22,282 nucleotides of DNA. It comes from CAYVBN01 sp964538565 (lineage in GTDB: Bacteria; Pseudomonadota; Alphaproteobacteria; Rhizobiales; Xanthobacteraceae). The notes under the pieces are model-generated. The model was not told the DNA's origin, made no database searches, and was given only the letters and a program-made list of their open reading frames with translations. The stretch is taken from assembly GCA_964538565.1 (NCBI GenBank), contig CAZIGW010000028.1, positions 1 to 22,282 of the forward strand. Reading direction: 5' to 3'. Position numbers and translations under genes: made by a program. Position 1 is the stretch's first letter. Each line of letters begins with the position of its first letter. Shown piece by piece: positions 7,586-14,840 of this stretch.

Positions 7586-7601
7586 GCGGCGGAGACGCCG
7601 C
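7586..7601 (+). other. GNRA-type hairpin in the leader of the second SBP gene
   Basis: GCGGCG at 7586-7591 pairs perfectly with CGCCGC at 7596-7601 around a GAGA loop, which fits the GNRA tetraloop class. It lies 31 bases before the GGAG ribosome site of the SBP gene, in the 207-base gap after the monooxygenase. It may stabilise a processed 5' end or pause transcription. In GC-rich DNA, chance is a real alternative. Confidence 0.3.
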
Positions 7602-7643
7602 CCGCGGCAGGGCCACTCGACAACCAGAAATGGAGACGTGGTC

Positions 7644-8642
7644 ATGCAGACGAAAAGAAGCCGGTTCGACCGGCGGCTGATCGCCGTGGCGGCGCTGGCC
7701 CTCGGCATCGGCTGTGCGCCGGCAGGCGCGGATGAACTGAAGGTCTGGCGGCATGGAATCGTGGCCGCCAAGAGCGACGCCGGCTTCGTCTTCATGGCGC
7801 GCAACGGCGGTTTTGCCGAGAAGCAGGGCATCAAGATCGAGATGGTGCAGTTCAAGGGCGACTCGCTGGCGCTGAAGGCGCTCATCGCCGGCGAACTCGA
7901 CAGCTACGAGGGCAGTCCGGGCGGCCCGATGATCGCCGCGGCGCGCGGCGCCGACGTCAAGCTGATCGGCTGTTACCGGCCGGTCCTCACCTACGCGATC
8001 TATTCCAAACGCGATGTCGCGAGCCCTGCCGAGCTCAAGGGAAAGAGCTTCGCCATCTCCGGGCCCGGCTCGCTCCCGGATCTCGTCGCCCGCGCGGTAT
8101 TGGAACAGAACAACATCGCGCCCTCCGAGGTGAAGTTCGCCATCATGGGGAGCGACGCCGACCGCTTCAAGGCGCTCACCGCGGGGATCGTGGATGCCGC
8201 CGCGGCCTCGACCGGCTTCGCTCCGGCGGCCGAGAAGGCCGGCGTGAAGCTTCTCGTCCACGCGCATGACGCCGTGCCGAACTACCTGCGGTTCTGTACC
8301 TATTCGACAAGCAAGACGCTGGCATCGCGCAAGGACGCCGCGGCGCACTTCCTCGCCGCCGAAATGGCCGGGCTGCGCTACGCGCTCGCCAACCGCGACA
8401 AGACCATTGCGCTGACACGCGAGATCACGTCGGCCAAGCCCGACGATCCGCAGCCGGCCTACATCTACGACGAGGTCAAGCATCTCTCCGCGATCGACCC
8501 TGACATGCCGATCCCGATGAACAAGCTCACCTGGATGCGCGACCTCCTGGTGAAGACCGGAAATCTCCCGAAAGCGATCGACCTAACGTCATTTGTCGAC
8601 GACAGCGTGCGCGCCGAGGCGGCGCAGCAGGCGAAAAAATAG
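7644..8642 (+). CDS. ABC transporter substrate-binding protein (NMT1-like), second copy
   Basis: Periplasmic binding protein of 332 residues. The basic N-terminus and LIAVAALALGIG core form a Sec signal with likely cleavage after PAGA (about residue 29). The mature part begins ELKVWRHGIV, and the FMARNGGFAEKQGIKIEMVQFKG segment carries the typical NMT1 'no-show helix then strand' pattern. The ATG at 7644 has GGAG 8 bases upstream; an in-frame GTG at 7638 is too close to that site. No permease or ATPase gene follows. It may hand its ligand to the importer encoded at 1-2330 or to one elsewhere. It is 207 bases after the monooxygenase and 77 bases before a second SBP-fold gene. Confidence 0.92.
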   Translation: MQTKRSRFDRRLIAVAALALGIGCAPAGADELKVWRHGIVAAKSDAGFVFMARNGGFAEKQGIKIEMVQFKGDSLALKALIAGELDSYEGSPGGPMIAAARGADVKLIGCYRPVLTYAIYSKRDVASPAELKGKSFAISGPGSLPDLVARAVLEQNNIAPSEVKFAIMGSDADRFKALTAGIVDAAAASTGFAPAAEKAGVKLLVHAHDAVPNYLRFCTYSTSKTLASRKDAAAHFLAAEMAGLRYALANRDKTIALTREITSAKPDDPQPAYIYDEVKHLSAIDPDMPIPMNKLTWMRDLLVKTGNLPKAIDLTSFVDDSVRAEAAQQAKK

Positions 8643-8667
8643 AAAATATCTGACGGGCCTGAGAATC

Positions 8668-8695
8668 GCCTCGGCTGGCGCTGACCGGCCGAGGC
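8668..8695 (+). other. Intercistronic stem-loop between two SBP genes
   Basis: GCCTCGGC at 8668-8675 and GCCGAGGC at 8688-8695 are perfect 8-base arms. A U-G pair and two further G-C pairs extend the stem to about 11 base pairs around a 6-base loop (8679-8684). No T-tract follows on the plus strand, so it is not a classical terminator. It lies 26 bases after the upstream SBP stop and 13 bases before the GGAAG ribosome site of the next gene. A role in protecting the 3' end of the upstream SBP message is plausible, as known for other binding-protein operons. Confidence 0.45.
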
Positions 8696-8719
8696 AAATC
8701 AAGAGAACGGAAGCTCTGC

Positions 8720-9625
8720 ATGAAACTTGCCGTGCCGGATGTGATCTCGAACTCGTATTTTCCGGCGATCGCCGCGATCGAGCTCGGGTTCTTCAGGGAG
8801 GAGGGGCTCGACGTCGCCCTCGAACTGATCTTCCCGGTCGACAAGGCATACGAGGCGCTGCGCGACGGCGCTGTCGATTTCGTCGGCGGGTCGGCGCACT
8901 CGGCGCTTGCAGCGTTTCCCGAGTGGCGCGGGGTGAAGCTCTTGTGCGCGCAGGCGCAGGGCATGTACTGGTTCCTGGTCATGCGCAAGGATCTCGGGGC
9001 CGTGCGCGGCGATGTGACGGCCGTGAAGGGCCGCAGCATCGGAGCGGCGCCCTGGGTGGAGATGGGTCTGCGCCGGCTTCTGATCGAGGCCGGAATCGAT
9101 CTCGAGCGCGACCGGGTGAAGATCGCGCCGGTGCCGAACGCCGTCGGCGCCGGCGTGAACTTCGGCGTCACCGCGGCGAGGGCGCTGGAGGAGGGCAAGA
9201 TCGACGGCTTCTGGGCGAACGGCATGGGGGCCGAAGTCGCCGTGCGCCGCGGAGCCGGAACGGTCGTGCTCGACGTGCGGCGCGGCGACGGGCCGAAGCC
9301 CTGCTTCAACTACACGATGGCCTCGATTGCGGCGGCGGACCGATTGCTCGACCGTTCGCCGGAGATTGCAGCCGCCGCCCTTCGCGCCGTCCGCAAGACA
9401 CACGCGGCGCTCAGGCGCGACGTCTCGCTCGCCACCGGCATCGGTCGCAAACTGTTCCCGCCGTCGGAGGCCGAGCTGATCGCCGAACTGATCCGGCGCG
9501 ACCTGCCTTACTACGACACGTCGATCTCGCGCGAATTCGTCGCCGGCATGAACCGGTTCGCCTGCGATCTCGGCCTCCTGAAAGGTGACGTCCCATACGA
9601 GCGGATCGTCGCAAGTGCGCCGTGA
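8720..9625 (+). CDS. NMT1/THI5-like substrate-binding-fold protein lacking a signal peptide
   Basis: A 301-residue protein with the NMT1-type fold: MKLAVPDVISNSYFPAIAAI, then ELGFFREEGLDVALELIFPV, then LRDGAVDFVGGSAHSAL, and later GKIDGFWANGMGAEVAV as the second-lobe ligand segment. Unlike the other three SBPs in the window it starts directly at the first beta strand. The frame upstream of the ATG has only 19 codons before a stop (8660-8662) and none is hydrophobic, so no signal peptide was missed. GGAAG sits 6 bases before the ATG. It is therefore predicted to be cytoplasmic. SBP-fold cytoplasmic proteins can be enzymes (Thi5, MqnA, MqnD, dihydroxyphthalate decarboxylase) or sensors; which applies here is unknown. 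It is the last gene of the plus-strand run. Confidence 0.88.
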   Translation: MKLAVPDVISNSYFPAIAAIELGFFREEGLDVALELIFPVDKAYEALRDGAVDFVGGSAHSALAAFPEWRGVKLLCAQAQGMYWFLVMRKDLGAVRGDVTAVKGRSIGAAPWVEMGLRRLLIEAGIDLERDRVKIAPVPNAVGAGVNFGVTAARALEEGKIDGFWANGMGAEVAVRRGAGTVVLDVRRGDGPKPCFNYTMASIAAADRLLDRSPEIAAAALRAVRKTHAALRRDVSLATGIGRKLFPPSEAELIAELIRRDLPYYDTSISREFVAGMNRFACDLGLLKGDVPYERIVASAP

Positions 9626-10233
9626 GCCCGATGTGAGCCGGGCTGCGAATTCGCACCCCTGTGGACCGGCCGCGCCGCCATCGAGGTGCTCGTCAACGTT
9701 GGTGGGTAGGGCGGACGACGCCCGCGGGCGAGGGGGCTTGCCCCCGCCTCCTCCAGCGCCGCGTGGTCGTCCTGTCCGAAATGGCCGAACAACAACGTGC
9801 CCAAAGCAGCCCCGCGCGATGTGGGTCCGCCGATGACGTGCGGTGCTTGCCGCCGGCCGCAACGCCGCGCGGCGATTGACCCGAGGCCCGGCAATGGACG
9901 GCCTGGTTGCGGACTGATGTCACGCCCAAGCTGCCGTCGGAACCCAACGCGAGCCGTGGGCGGACGATCGGCCGGACGGAATGGAACGACTTCTGATCTC
10001 AGGCCGGTTCACCGGAGCCTTCGCCGCCCGCGCTCGCTCGTCCCGGCATCCTCACGACGATCGGTTCGAAGCCGCGGCGGGCGGCTCGCGATTTCGGCCG
10101 CGCGTCCGGACAATGGCGCCGGGCGAGGCGCCGTATAGTGATTCGCATAAGACATATTATGGAACATTTGCCATTGTCGCGGTCTCCCGGGGCTTTTCCG
10201 GCTCCACCAGGCATTCCGGCGTCCATCCGAGCG
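9626..10233. other. 608-base convergent gap without a convincing gene
   Basis: The frames here are arginine/proline-rich and have no recognisable domain. Small structures seen are: AGCCCG (9625-9630) pairing with CGGGCT (9639-9644) right after the SBP stop, without a T-tract; a G5/C5 hairpin with a 4-base loop at 9732-9745; GGCGCC arms at 10115-10120 and 10127-10132; and an AT-rich inverted repeat CATAA-N6-TTATG at 10146-10161. The last stands out in otherwise very GC-rich DNA. The two flanking genes converge on this stretch. Confidence 0.45.
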
Positions 10234-11502
10234 TCACAGCGGCGTGCGCTGCACCTGTCCGGAAGCGGTGACGAACCAGCGCTCGCTGCGCAGCGGCCGG
10301 CCGGCGAGCCGCGCCGCCATCCAGTCGGCCATCAGGCTCGGCCAGTACGGCCCGAGCGCGGATGACGGCATGCCGAAGACGCCGTGTCCGGCGCCCTGGT
10401 AGACGACGAGCGTGCGCGGACCTTTGAGCGTCGCAATCAGGCGCTCCGTGTGCTCGAGCGGACTGTAGGCGTCGAATTCGCCGGTCACGCACAGATACGG
10501 CATGCCGATGCGGTCCGCGTGACCTTCCCAGGTGATCGTCCTGCGAAATTCGTCGAAGGCGTCTTCGTCAACGTAGCCGGCCATGTACATGAAGCGGCGT
10601 TTGAACGTCGGCGACGCCTGTTGGAAGATCGAATGGCCGCCGGGCTCCAGGCACGTGCCCGAGACCGCGCAGGCGCGCAGCCGCGGCTCTCCGGCGGCGG
10701 CTATCGTGGAGAAGAACGATCCGAAGCTGTGTCCGGTGATGCCGATGCGCGCCGGGTCGATCTCCGGGCGCGCCGCGAGCCAGTCATACATGGCACAGCC
10801 GGCTTCGAGCCAGGCCGGTACGCTGAAGCGGATGCCGAGCACGGCGCTTTCGTATTGCCCCGGCCCGTCCATGACGAGCACCGCGATGCCGCGCGAGAGC
10901 CAGCGGTCGCCGTACATTGCGACCACCCGCTCCTTGTACCCGTCCATGCCGGAGAACGCGATGACGGCGGGAAGTCGTCCGCCGTCGTAGCCCGGGGGCA
11001 GATGCAGCCATCCGGGCAGCTTGCGGCCTTGAAATGGAATCCACGCGGCCTCGACGGTATGATCCGCGAGTGCGCCATAGCGCGCGTAACAGTCGCGCTT
11101 TTTCGCATTGAGCGAGAGGTTGTGAGCATCGTTCCGGAGGATCGTCCACTGCGCCGAGGCCCAGTAGTTCGCGGCCATGAAATAGTTCTCGCGCGCGGTG
11201 ACGCGATCGCCCGCCTCCTCGGCCGACATGGCGATCGCCTGGCGGCGCTGGGCGGCGACGGAAAACACCGGCGTGATGTCGTCGAATTTCTGCATGCGCT
11301 GGCGCATGCCGGCGATGTCCGCCGCGGCTTCCGGCCCGATGACGCCGATGAGGTTCGACAGGCGCCCCTGGTCCCACTCGACTCCGTTGACGCGGATGAC
11401 GTTGTCGAGCAGCCAACGCTGCTCTTCCCAGCGGCGGCAACGCGGCTCGGCAAGGTCCTGGTCGCAACCTCCGCCCGTTGAAATCGGATTTTCCTGTGTC
11501 AT
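10234..11502 (-). CDS. Alpha/beta hydrolase with helical N-terminal region
   Basis: A 422-residue serine hydrolase. The nucleophile elbow GHSFGS gives Ser259. GEFDAYSP gives Asp344 and GAGHGVFG gives His373, completing the triad. IAFSGMDGYK (181-190) provides the oxyanion-hole region. About 150 residues of probable helix precede the fold, as in 2,6-dihydroxypseudooxynicotine hydrolase-like enzymes that break C-C bonds in nicotine catabolism, and in FrsA-like esterases. No signal peptide. A GGGGGAAG ribosome site sits 6 bases before the ATG. It stands alone, between a large gap and the housekeeping block, but may belong functionally to the catabolic region to its left. The exact substrate is unknown, and a simple esterase or peptidase is possible. 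Confidence 0.88.
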   Translation of the reverse strand: MTQENPISTGGGCDQDLAEPRCRRWEEQRWLLDNVIRVNGVEWDQGRLSNLIGVIGPEAAADIAGMRQRMQKFDDITPVFSVAAQRRQAIAMSAEEAGDRVTARENYFMAANYWASAQWTILRNDAHNLSLNAKKRDCYARYGALADHTVEAAWIPFQGRKLPGWLHLPPGYDGGRLPAVIAFSGMDGYKERVVAMYGDRWLSRGIAVLVMDGPGQYESAVLGIRFSVPAWLEAGCAMYDWLAARPEIDPARIGITGHSFGSFFSTIAAAGEPRLRACAVSGTCLEPGGHSIFQQASPTFKRRFMYMAGYVDEDAFDEFRRTITWEGHADRIGMPYLCVTGEFDAYSPLEHTERLIATLKGPRTLVVYQGAGHGVFGMPSSALGPYWPSLMADWMAARLAGRPLRSERWFVTASGQVQRTPL

Positions 11503-11644
11503 CGCGCGCTTCCCCCGTTTTGCTCGCCCGGATGTTAAGGCGACGCGGGAGATGAACGCCAGTCGGTCGGCGGGTCAGATCGGCGTCTTGCGGAACGATG
11601 GGTCAACGCGGGTCCGGCGGGTGCAGAAAGCTCAAGAGCACGGC

Positions 11645-12454
11645 CTACGGCTGGCCTTCGAACGTCACCCGCATGCGGTCGTAGGCCGGCTCGACGTTCG
11701 GCGGAAGCTTGGCGCGCAGTTGCTCGTAGTCGAGATCGGCATGCAGATTGGTCAGGATCGCCCGTCGGGGCGCGATGCGTTCGATCCAATTCAGCGCATC
11801 GGCCACGCTGAAATGGCTCGGATGCGGCGTGTAGCGCAGCGAGTCGACGATCCAGAGGTCCAGTCCGGCGAGCGCCGCGACGCTCTCCTCCGGCAGTCCG
11901 ACGAGATCGCACGAGTATGCCATCGAGCCGAAGCGAAAGCCGATCGAGGAAATGTCGCCGTGATCCTGCAGGATCGGCAGCACGGTGATCGTGCCGCCCG
12001 CCCCTTCGACCGGGATGGGCTGGCCGGGCCGGATGCGATGTTCGTTGAGGATCGGCGGATAATTGCTGCCGGGCGGCGTCATGAAGCAATAGCCGAAGCG
12101 GCCGTGCAGCGCGCGCGAGGTCGCCTCGTCCAGGTAGGCGTCGATCCGCCTGCGTCGGTGCATCACGAGCGAGCGGATGTCGTCGATGCCGTGCGTGTGG
12201 TCGGCATGCTCGTGCGAGAACATCAGCGCGTCGATCCAGTCGACGTCGGCGTCGATGAGTTGCTCGCGCAGATCGGGCGAGGCGTCGATCAGCACGCGGG
12301 TGCGCGCGTTCGCGCCCGACGCCAGCTCGACCAGCAGCGAACAGCGCCGGCGGCGGTTCTTCGGATTGCCGGGATCGCAGGCACCCCACCCGAGCGCCGG
12401 ACGCGGAACGCCGCCCGAGGAACCGCAGCCCAGAATGGTGGCCTCGAGCCTCAT
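11645..12454 (-). CDS. MBL-fold metallohydrolase, PhnP-like
   Basis: A 269-residue metallo-beta-lactamase-fold hydrolase. The metal-binding motif HEHADHTHG is at residues 81-89 (His81, His83, Asp85, His86). GCGSSGGVPRP near the N-terminus, DASPDLREQL and the later QDHGDISSIGFRF are typical of the PhnP/phosphoribosyl cyclic phosphodiesterase branch. The start codon overlaps the tatD stop by four bases (ATGA), so translation is coupled to tatD. Genes of this kind commonly follow metG and tatD in Rhizobiales. The natural substrate in that context is not established; a cyclic nucleotide-like phosphodiester is a reasonable guess. It is the last gene of the minus-strand housekeeping run, with 142 bases to the next gene. 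Confidence 0.9.
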   Translation of the reverse strand: MRLEATILGCGSSGGVPRPALGWGACDPGNPKNRRRRCSLLVELASGANARTRVLIDASPDLREQLIDADVDWIDALMFSHEHADHTHGIDDIRSLVMHRRRRIDAYLDEATSRALHGRFGYCFMTPPGSNYPPILNEHRIRPGQPIPVEGAGGTITVLPILQDHGDISSIGFRFGSMAYSCDLVGLPEESVAALAGLDLWIVDSLRYTPHPSHFSVADALNWIERIAPRRAILTNLHADLDYEQLRAKLPPNVEPAYDRMRVTFEGQP

Positions 12455-13242
12455 GCGGCGGCCGCCGGACGCGGAACCTTGGAGAACAGCCGGAAGAAAT
12501 TCTCGGTCGTCTGCCGGGCGATCGCGTCACGCGAAACACCGCGCACCTCGGCCAACACTTTCGCGGTCTCCACCACATAGGCGGGCTCGTTGCGCTTTCC
12601 GCGATAGCGTCCCGGCGCGAGATAGGGAGCGTCGGTCTCGACCAGGATGCGGTCCGCCGGCAATTCCGCAGCAATCGCCCGCAGATCGTCGGATTTCTTG
12701 AATGTCAGAATGCCGGTGAAGGAGATCGACAGGCCGAGCGCGATGGCGCGTTGCGCCAGTTCGCGGCTGCCGGTGAAGCAGTGCAGCACCGCCTTGAACG
12801 TCCCCTTCCCCATTTCCTCCTCGAGGATGCGGGCGACGTCGGCGTCCGCCTCGCGCGCATGGATGACGAGCGGCAGTCCCGTTTCGCGCGCCGCCGCGAC
12901 GTGAGTGCGGAAGCCGCGCTCCTGCGCCTCGCGCGGACTGAGATCGTAGTGATGGTCGAGGCCCGCTTCGCCGATCGCCACCACCTTGGGATGACGGGCC
13001 ATGGCGACGAGATCCTCGACGCTGACGTCGAGTTCCTCGTGGGCATTGTGCGGATGCGTGCCGACCGAGCAGAACACCTGCGCAAACCGCTCGGCGATCG
13101 CAAGGATCGTGGCGTGTTGGCGCACCCGCGTCGAGATGCTCACCAGCCGTCCAATGCCGGCGCGTTCCGCGCGGGCGACGATCTCATCGAGCTCGCCGGC
13201 GAAATCGGGAAAATCCAGATGACAATGGCTGTCGACAAGCAT
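12451..13242 (-). CDS. tatD: TatD family metal-dependent DNase
   Basis: A 263-residue TatD-family hydrolase with a TIM-barrel metal site. Metal ligands are visible as His6 and His8 in DSHCHLD, Glu92 in GEAGLDHHYD, His128 in LVIHAREA, His154 in LHCFTGS and Asp204 in ETDAPYLAP. Family members degrade single-stranded DNA and act in repair and DNA clearance. The start chosen is the ATG at 13242, which gives the canonical MLVDSHCHLDF beginning; a longer frame reaches back inside metG and is arginine-rich. The gene begins 8 bases after the metG stop and no strong ribosome site is visible, so it probably relies on coupling to metG. Its stop overlaps the next gene by four bases. Confidence 0.93.
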   Translation of the reverse strand: MLVDSHCHLDFPDFAGELDEIVARAERAGIGRLVSISTRVRQHATILAIAERFAQVFCSVGTHPHNAHEELDVSVEDLVAMARHPKVVAIGEAGLDHHYDLSPREAQERGFRTHVAAARETGLPLVIHAREADADVARILEEEMGKGTFKAVLHCFTGSRELAQRAIALGLSISFTGILTFKKSDDLRAIAAELPADRILVETDAPYLAPGRYRGKRNEPAYVVETAKVLAEVRGVSRDAIARQTTENFFRLFSKVPRPAAAA

Positions 13243-13250
13243 GAGCGGGA

Positions 13251-14807
13251 TCAGGAGGTCGCTGCGGGCTCGACATAGCGCGGGAACACCGGCCGCGGCG
13301 CCGGCAGTTCCGTGCCCGGCGCAATCCGGTGATCCGCGCCCAGCATGGCAAAGTCGCGCTGCGAGCCCGGCACGCCGACGAGATCGAGGAGCTGCGCGGC
13401 CGAGCGCGGCATGAATGGCTGCGCCAGGATGGCGATCTGCCGGATCACCTCGGCGGTGACGTAGAGCACGGTGCCCTGCCGCTGCGGATCGGTCTTTGCG
13501 AGCGCCCACGGGGCCTCGGCGGCGAAGTAGCGGTTGGCGTCGGCGACCACGGACCACACCGCGTTGAGCACCTGGTGGAGCTGTTGCGTCTTCATCGCCT
13601 CGCGCGCCTTGCCGATCATGGCGTCGGCGGCGGTGAGGATGGTGTTGTCGTTCGCCGTGAAGGCTCCGGGATGCGGCAGACGGCCGCCGAACGCCTTGGC
13701 GATCATGCTGAGCGAGCGTTGCGCCAGGTTGCCGAGATCGTTGGCAAGATCGGCGTTGATCCGGGCGACGATCGCCTCGTGACTGTAGTTGCCGTCCTGT
13801 CCGAACGGAACCTCGCGCAGGAAAAAGTAGCGGAGCTGGTCGACCCCATAGGCTTCGGCGAGCGAGAACGGGTCGATCACGTTGCCGACCGACTTCGACA
13901 TCTTCTCACCGCGGTTGAACAGAAACCCGTGCGAGAAGATGCGTCGCGGCAGGTCGATGCCGGCCGACATCAGGAAGGCCGGCCAATAGACCGCATGGAA
14001 GCGCACGATGTCCTTGCCGATCACGTGCAGGTCGGCCGGCCAGTAGCGCTTGAACTTCAAATCCTGCTCGTCCGGAAACCCGAGCGCCGTGATGTAGTTC
14101 GTGAGCGCGTCGACCCACACATACATGATGTGCCTGTCGTCGCCCGGGACAGGAATTCCCCACTCGAACGTGGTGCGCGAGATCGAGAGGTCCTGCAGTC
14201 CGCCGCGCACGAAGCTCGCGACCTCGTTGAGGCGCGCCTCGGGCAGGACGAAGTCCGGCTGGCGGGCATAGAGGTCGAGCAGCTTGTCCTGATAGGCCGA
14301 GAGACGGAAGAAATAGCTCTCCTCCTCGACCCATTCGACCGGCGTGCCGCTCGGGCCGCGCCGGGTGCCGTCCTCGCCCAGAATCGTTTCGCTCTCGGCG
14401 TAGAAGGCTTCGTCGCGCACCGAGTACCAGCCGGAATACTTCGACAGATAGATGTCGCCGGCTTTTTCCATGCGCTCCCAGATGGCGGCAGCGGAACGGT
14501 GGTGGCGCGCCTCGGTCGTGCGAATGAAATCGTCGTTCGAGCAGTTCAGCATTTTGACCATGGCCTGGAAGCGTGGCACGTTGCGCGCGAGCAGCTCGCG
14601 CGGCGTGACGCCCTCGCGGGTGGCGGTCTGCAGCATCTTGATACCGTGCTCGTCGGTCCCGGTCAGAAAATAGACGTCGTAACCGTCGAGCCGCATGAAG
14701 CGGGCGATGGCGTCGGTGGCGATCGCCTCGTAGGCCTGGCCGAGGTGCGGCGCGCCGTTCGGATACGCAATGGCCGTGGTGAGGTAATATCGGGGCTTGG
14801 TCGCCAT
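13251..14807 (-). CDS. metG: Methionyl-tRNA synthetase
   Basis: Essential cytoplasmic class I synthetase of 518 residues that charges tRNA-Met and initiator tRNA. The HIGH-type signature is PHLGQ at residues 20-24, and TGTDEHG is near 49-55. The KMSKS loop is EKMSKSVGNV (301-310). The connective insertion has GWYSVRDEAFY without CxxC pairs, so this is the compact form with no zinc knuckle. There is no C-terminal EMAP/Arc1-like tRNA-binding domain, as is common in alphaproteobacteria (about 510-520 residues). The start MATKPRYYLTTAIAYPNG is canonical. It is 33 bases after holB and 8 bases before tatD on the same strand, consistent with one long housekeeping transcript. Confidence 0.96.
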   Translation of the reverse strand: MATKPRYYLTTAIAYPNGAPHLGQAYEAIATDAIARFMRLDGYDVYFLTGTDEHGIKMLQTATREGVTPRELLARNVPRFQAMVKMLNCSNDDFIRTTEARHHRSAAAIWERMEKAGDIYLSKYSGWYSVRDEAFYAESETILGEDGTRRGPSGTPVEWVEEESYFFRLSAYQDKLLDLYARQPDFVLPEARLNEVASFVRGGLQDLSISRTTFEWGIPVPGDDRHIMYVWVDALTNYITALGFPDEQDLKFKRYWPADLHVIGKDIVRFHAVYWPAFLMSAGIDLPRRIFSHGFLFNRGEKMSKSVGNVIDPFSLAEAYGVDQLRYFFLREVPFGQDGNYSHEAIVARINADLANDLGNLAQRSLSMIAKAFGGRLPHPGAFTANDNTILTAADAMIGKAREAMKTQQLHQVLNAVWSVVADANRYFAAEAPWALAKTDPQRQGTVLYVTAEVIRQIAILAQPFMPRSAAQLLDLVGVPGSQRDFAMLGADHRIAPGTELPAPRPVFPRYVEPAATS

Positions 14808-14840
14808 CGGAGGGTCGCTGTCGGGCCGTGATGGAGGGGA

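Noticed and set aside
9732..9745. G5-CTTG-C5 hairpin as a terminator
   Set aside because: No T-tract on either side and only a 5-pair stem; such hairpins are expected by chance in this base composition.
13329..14831. 500-codon plus-strand frame opposite metG
   Set aside because: metG has the HIGH-type and KMSKS motifs on the minus strand; the antisense frame shows no domain.
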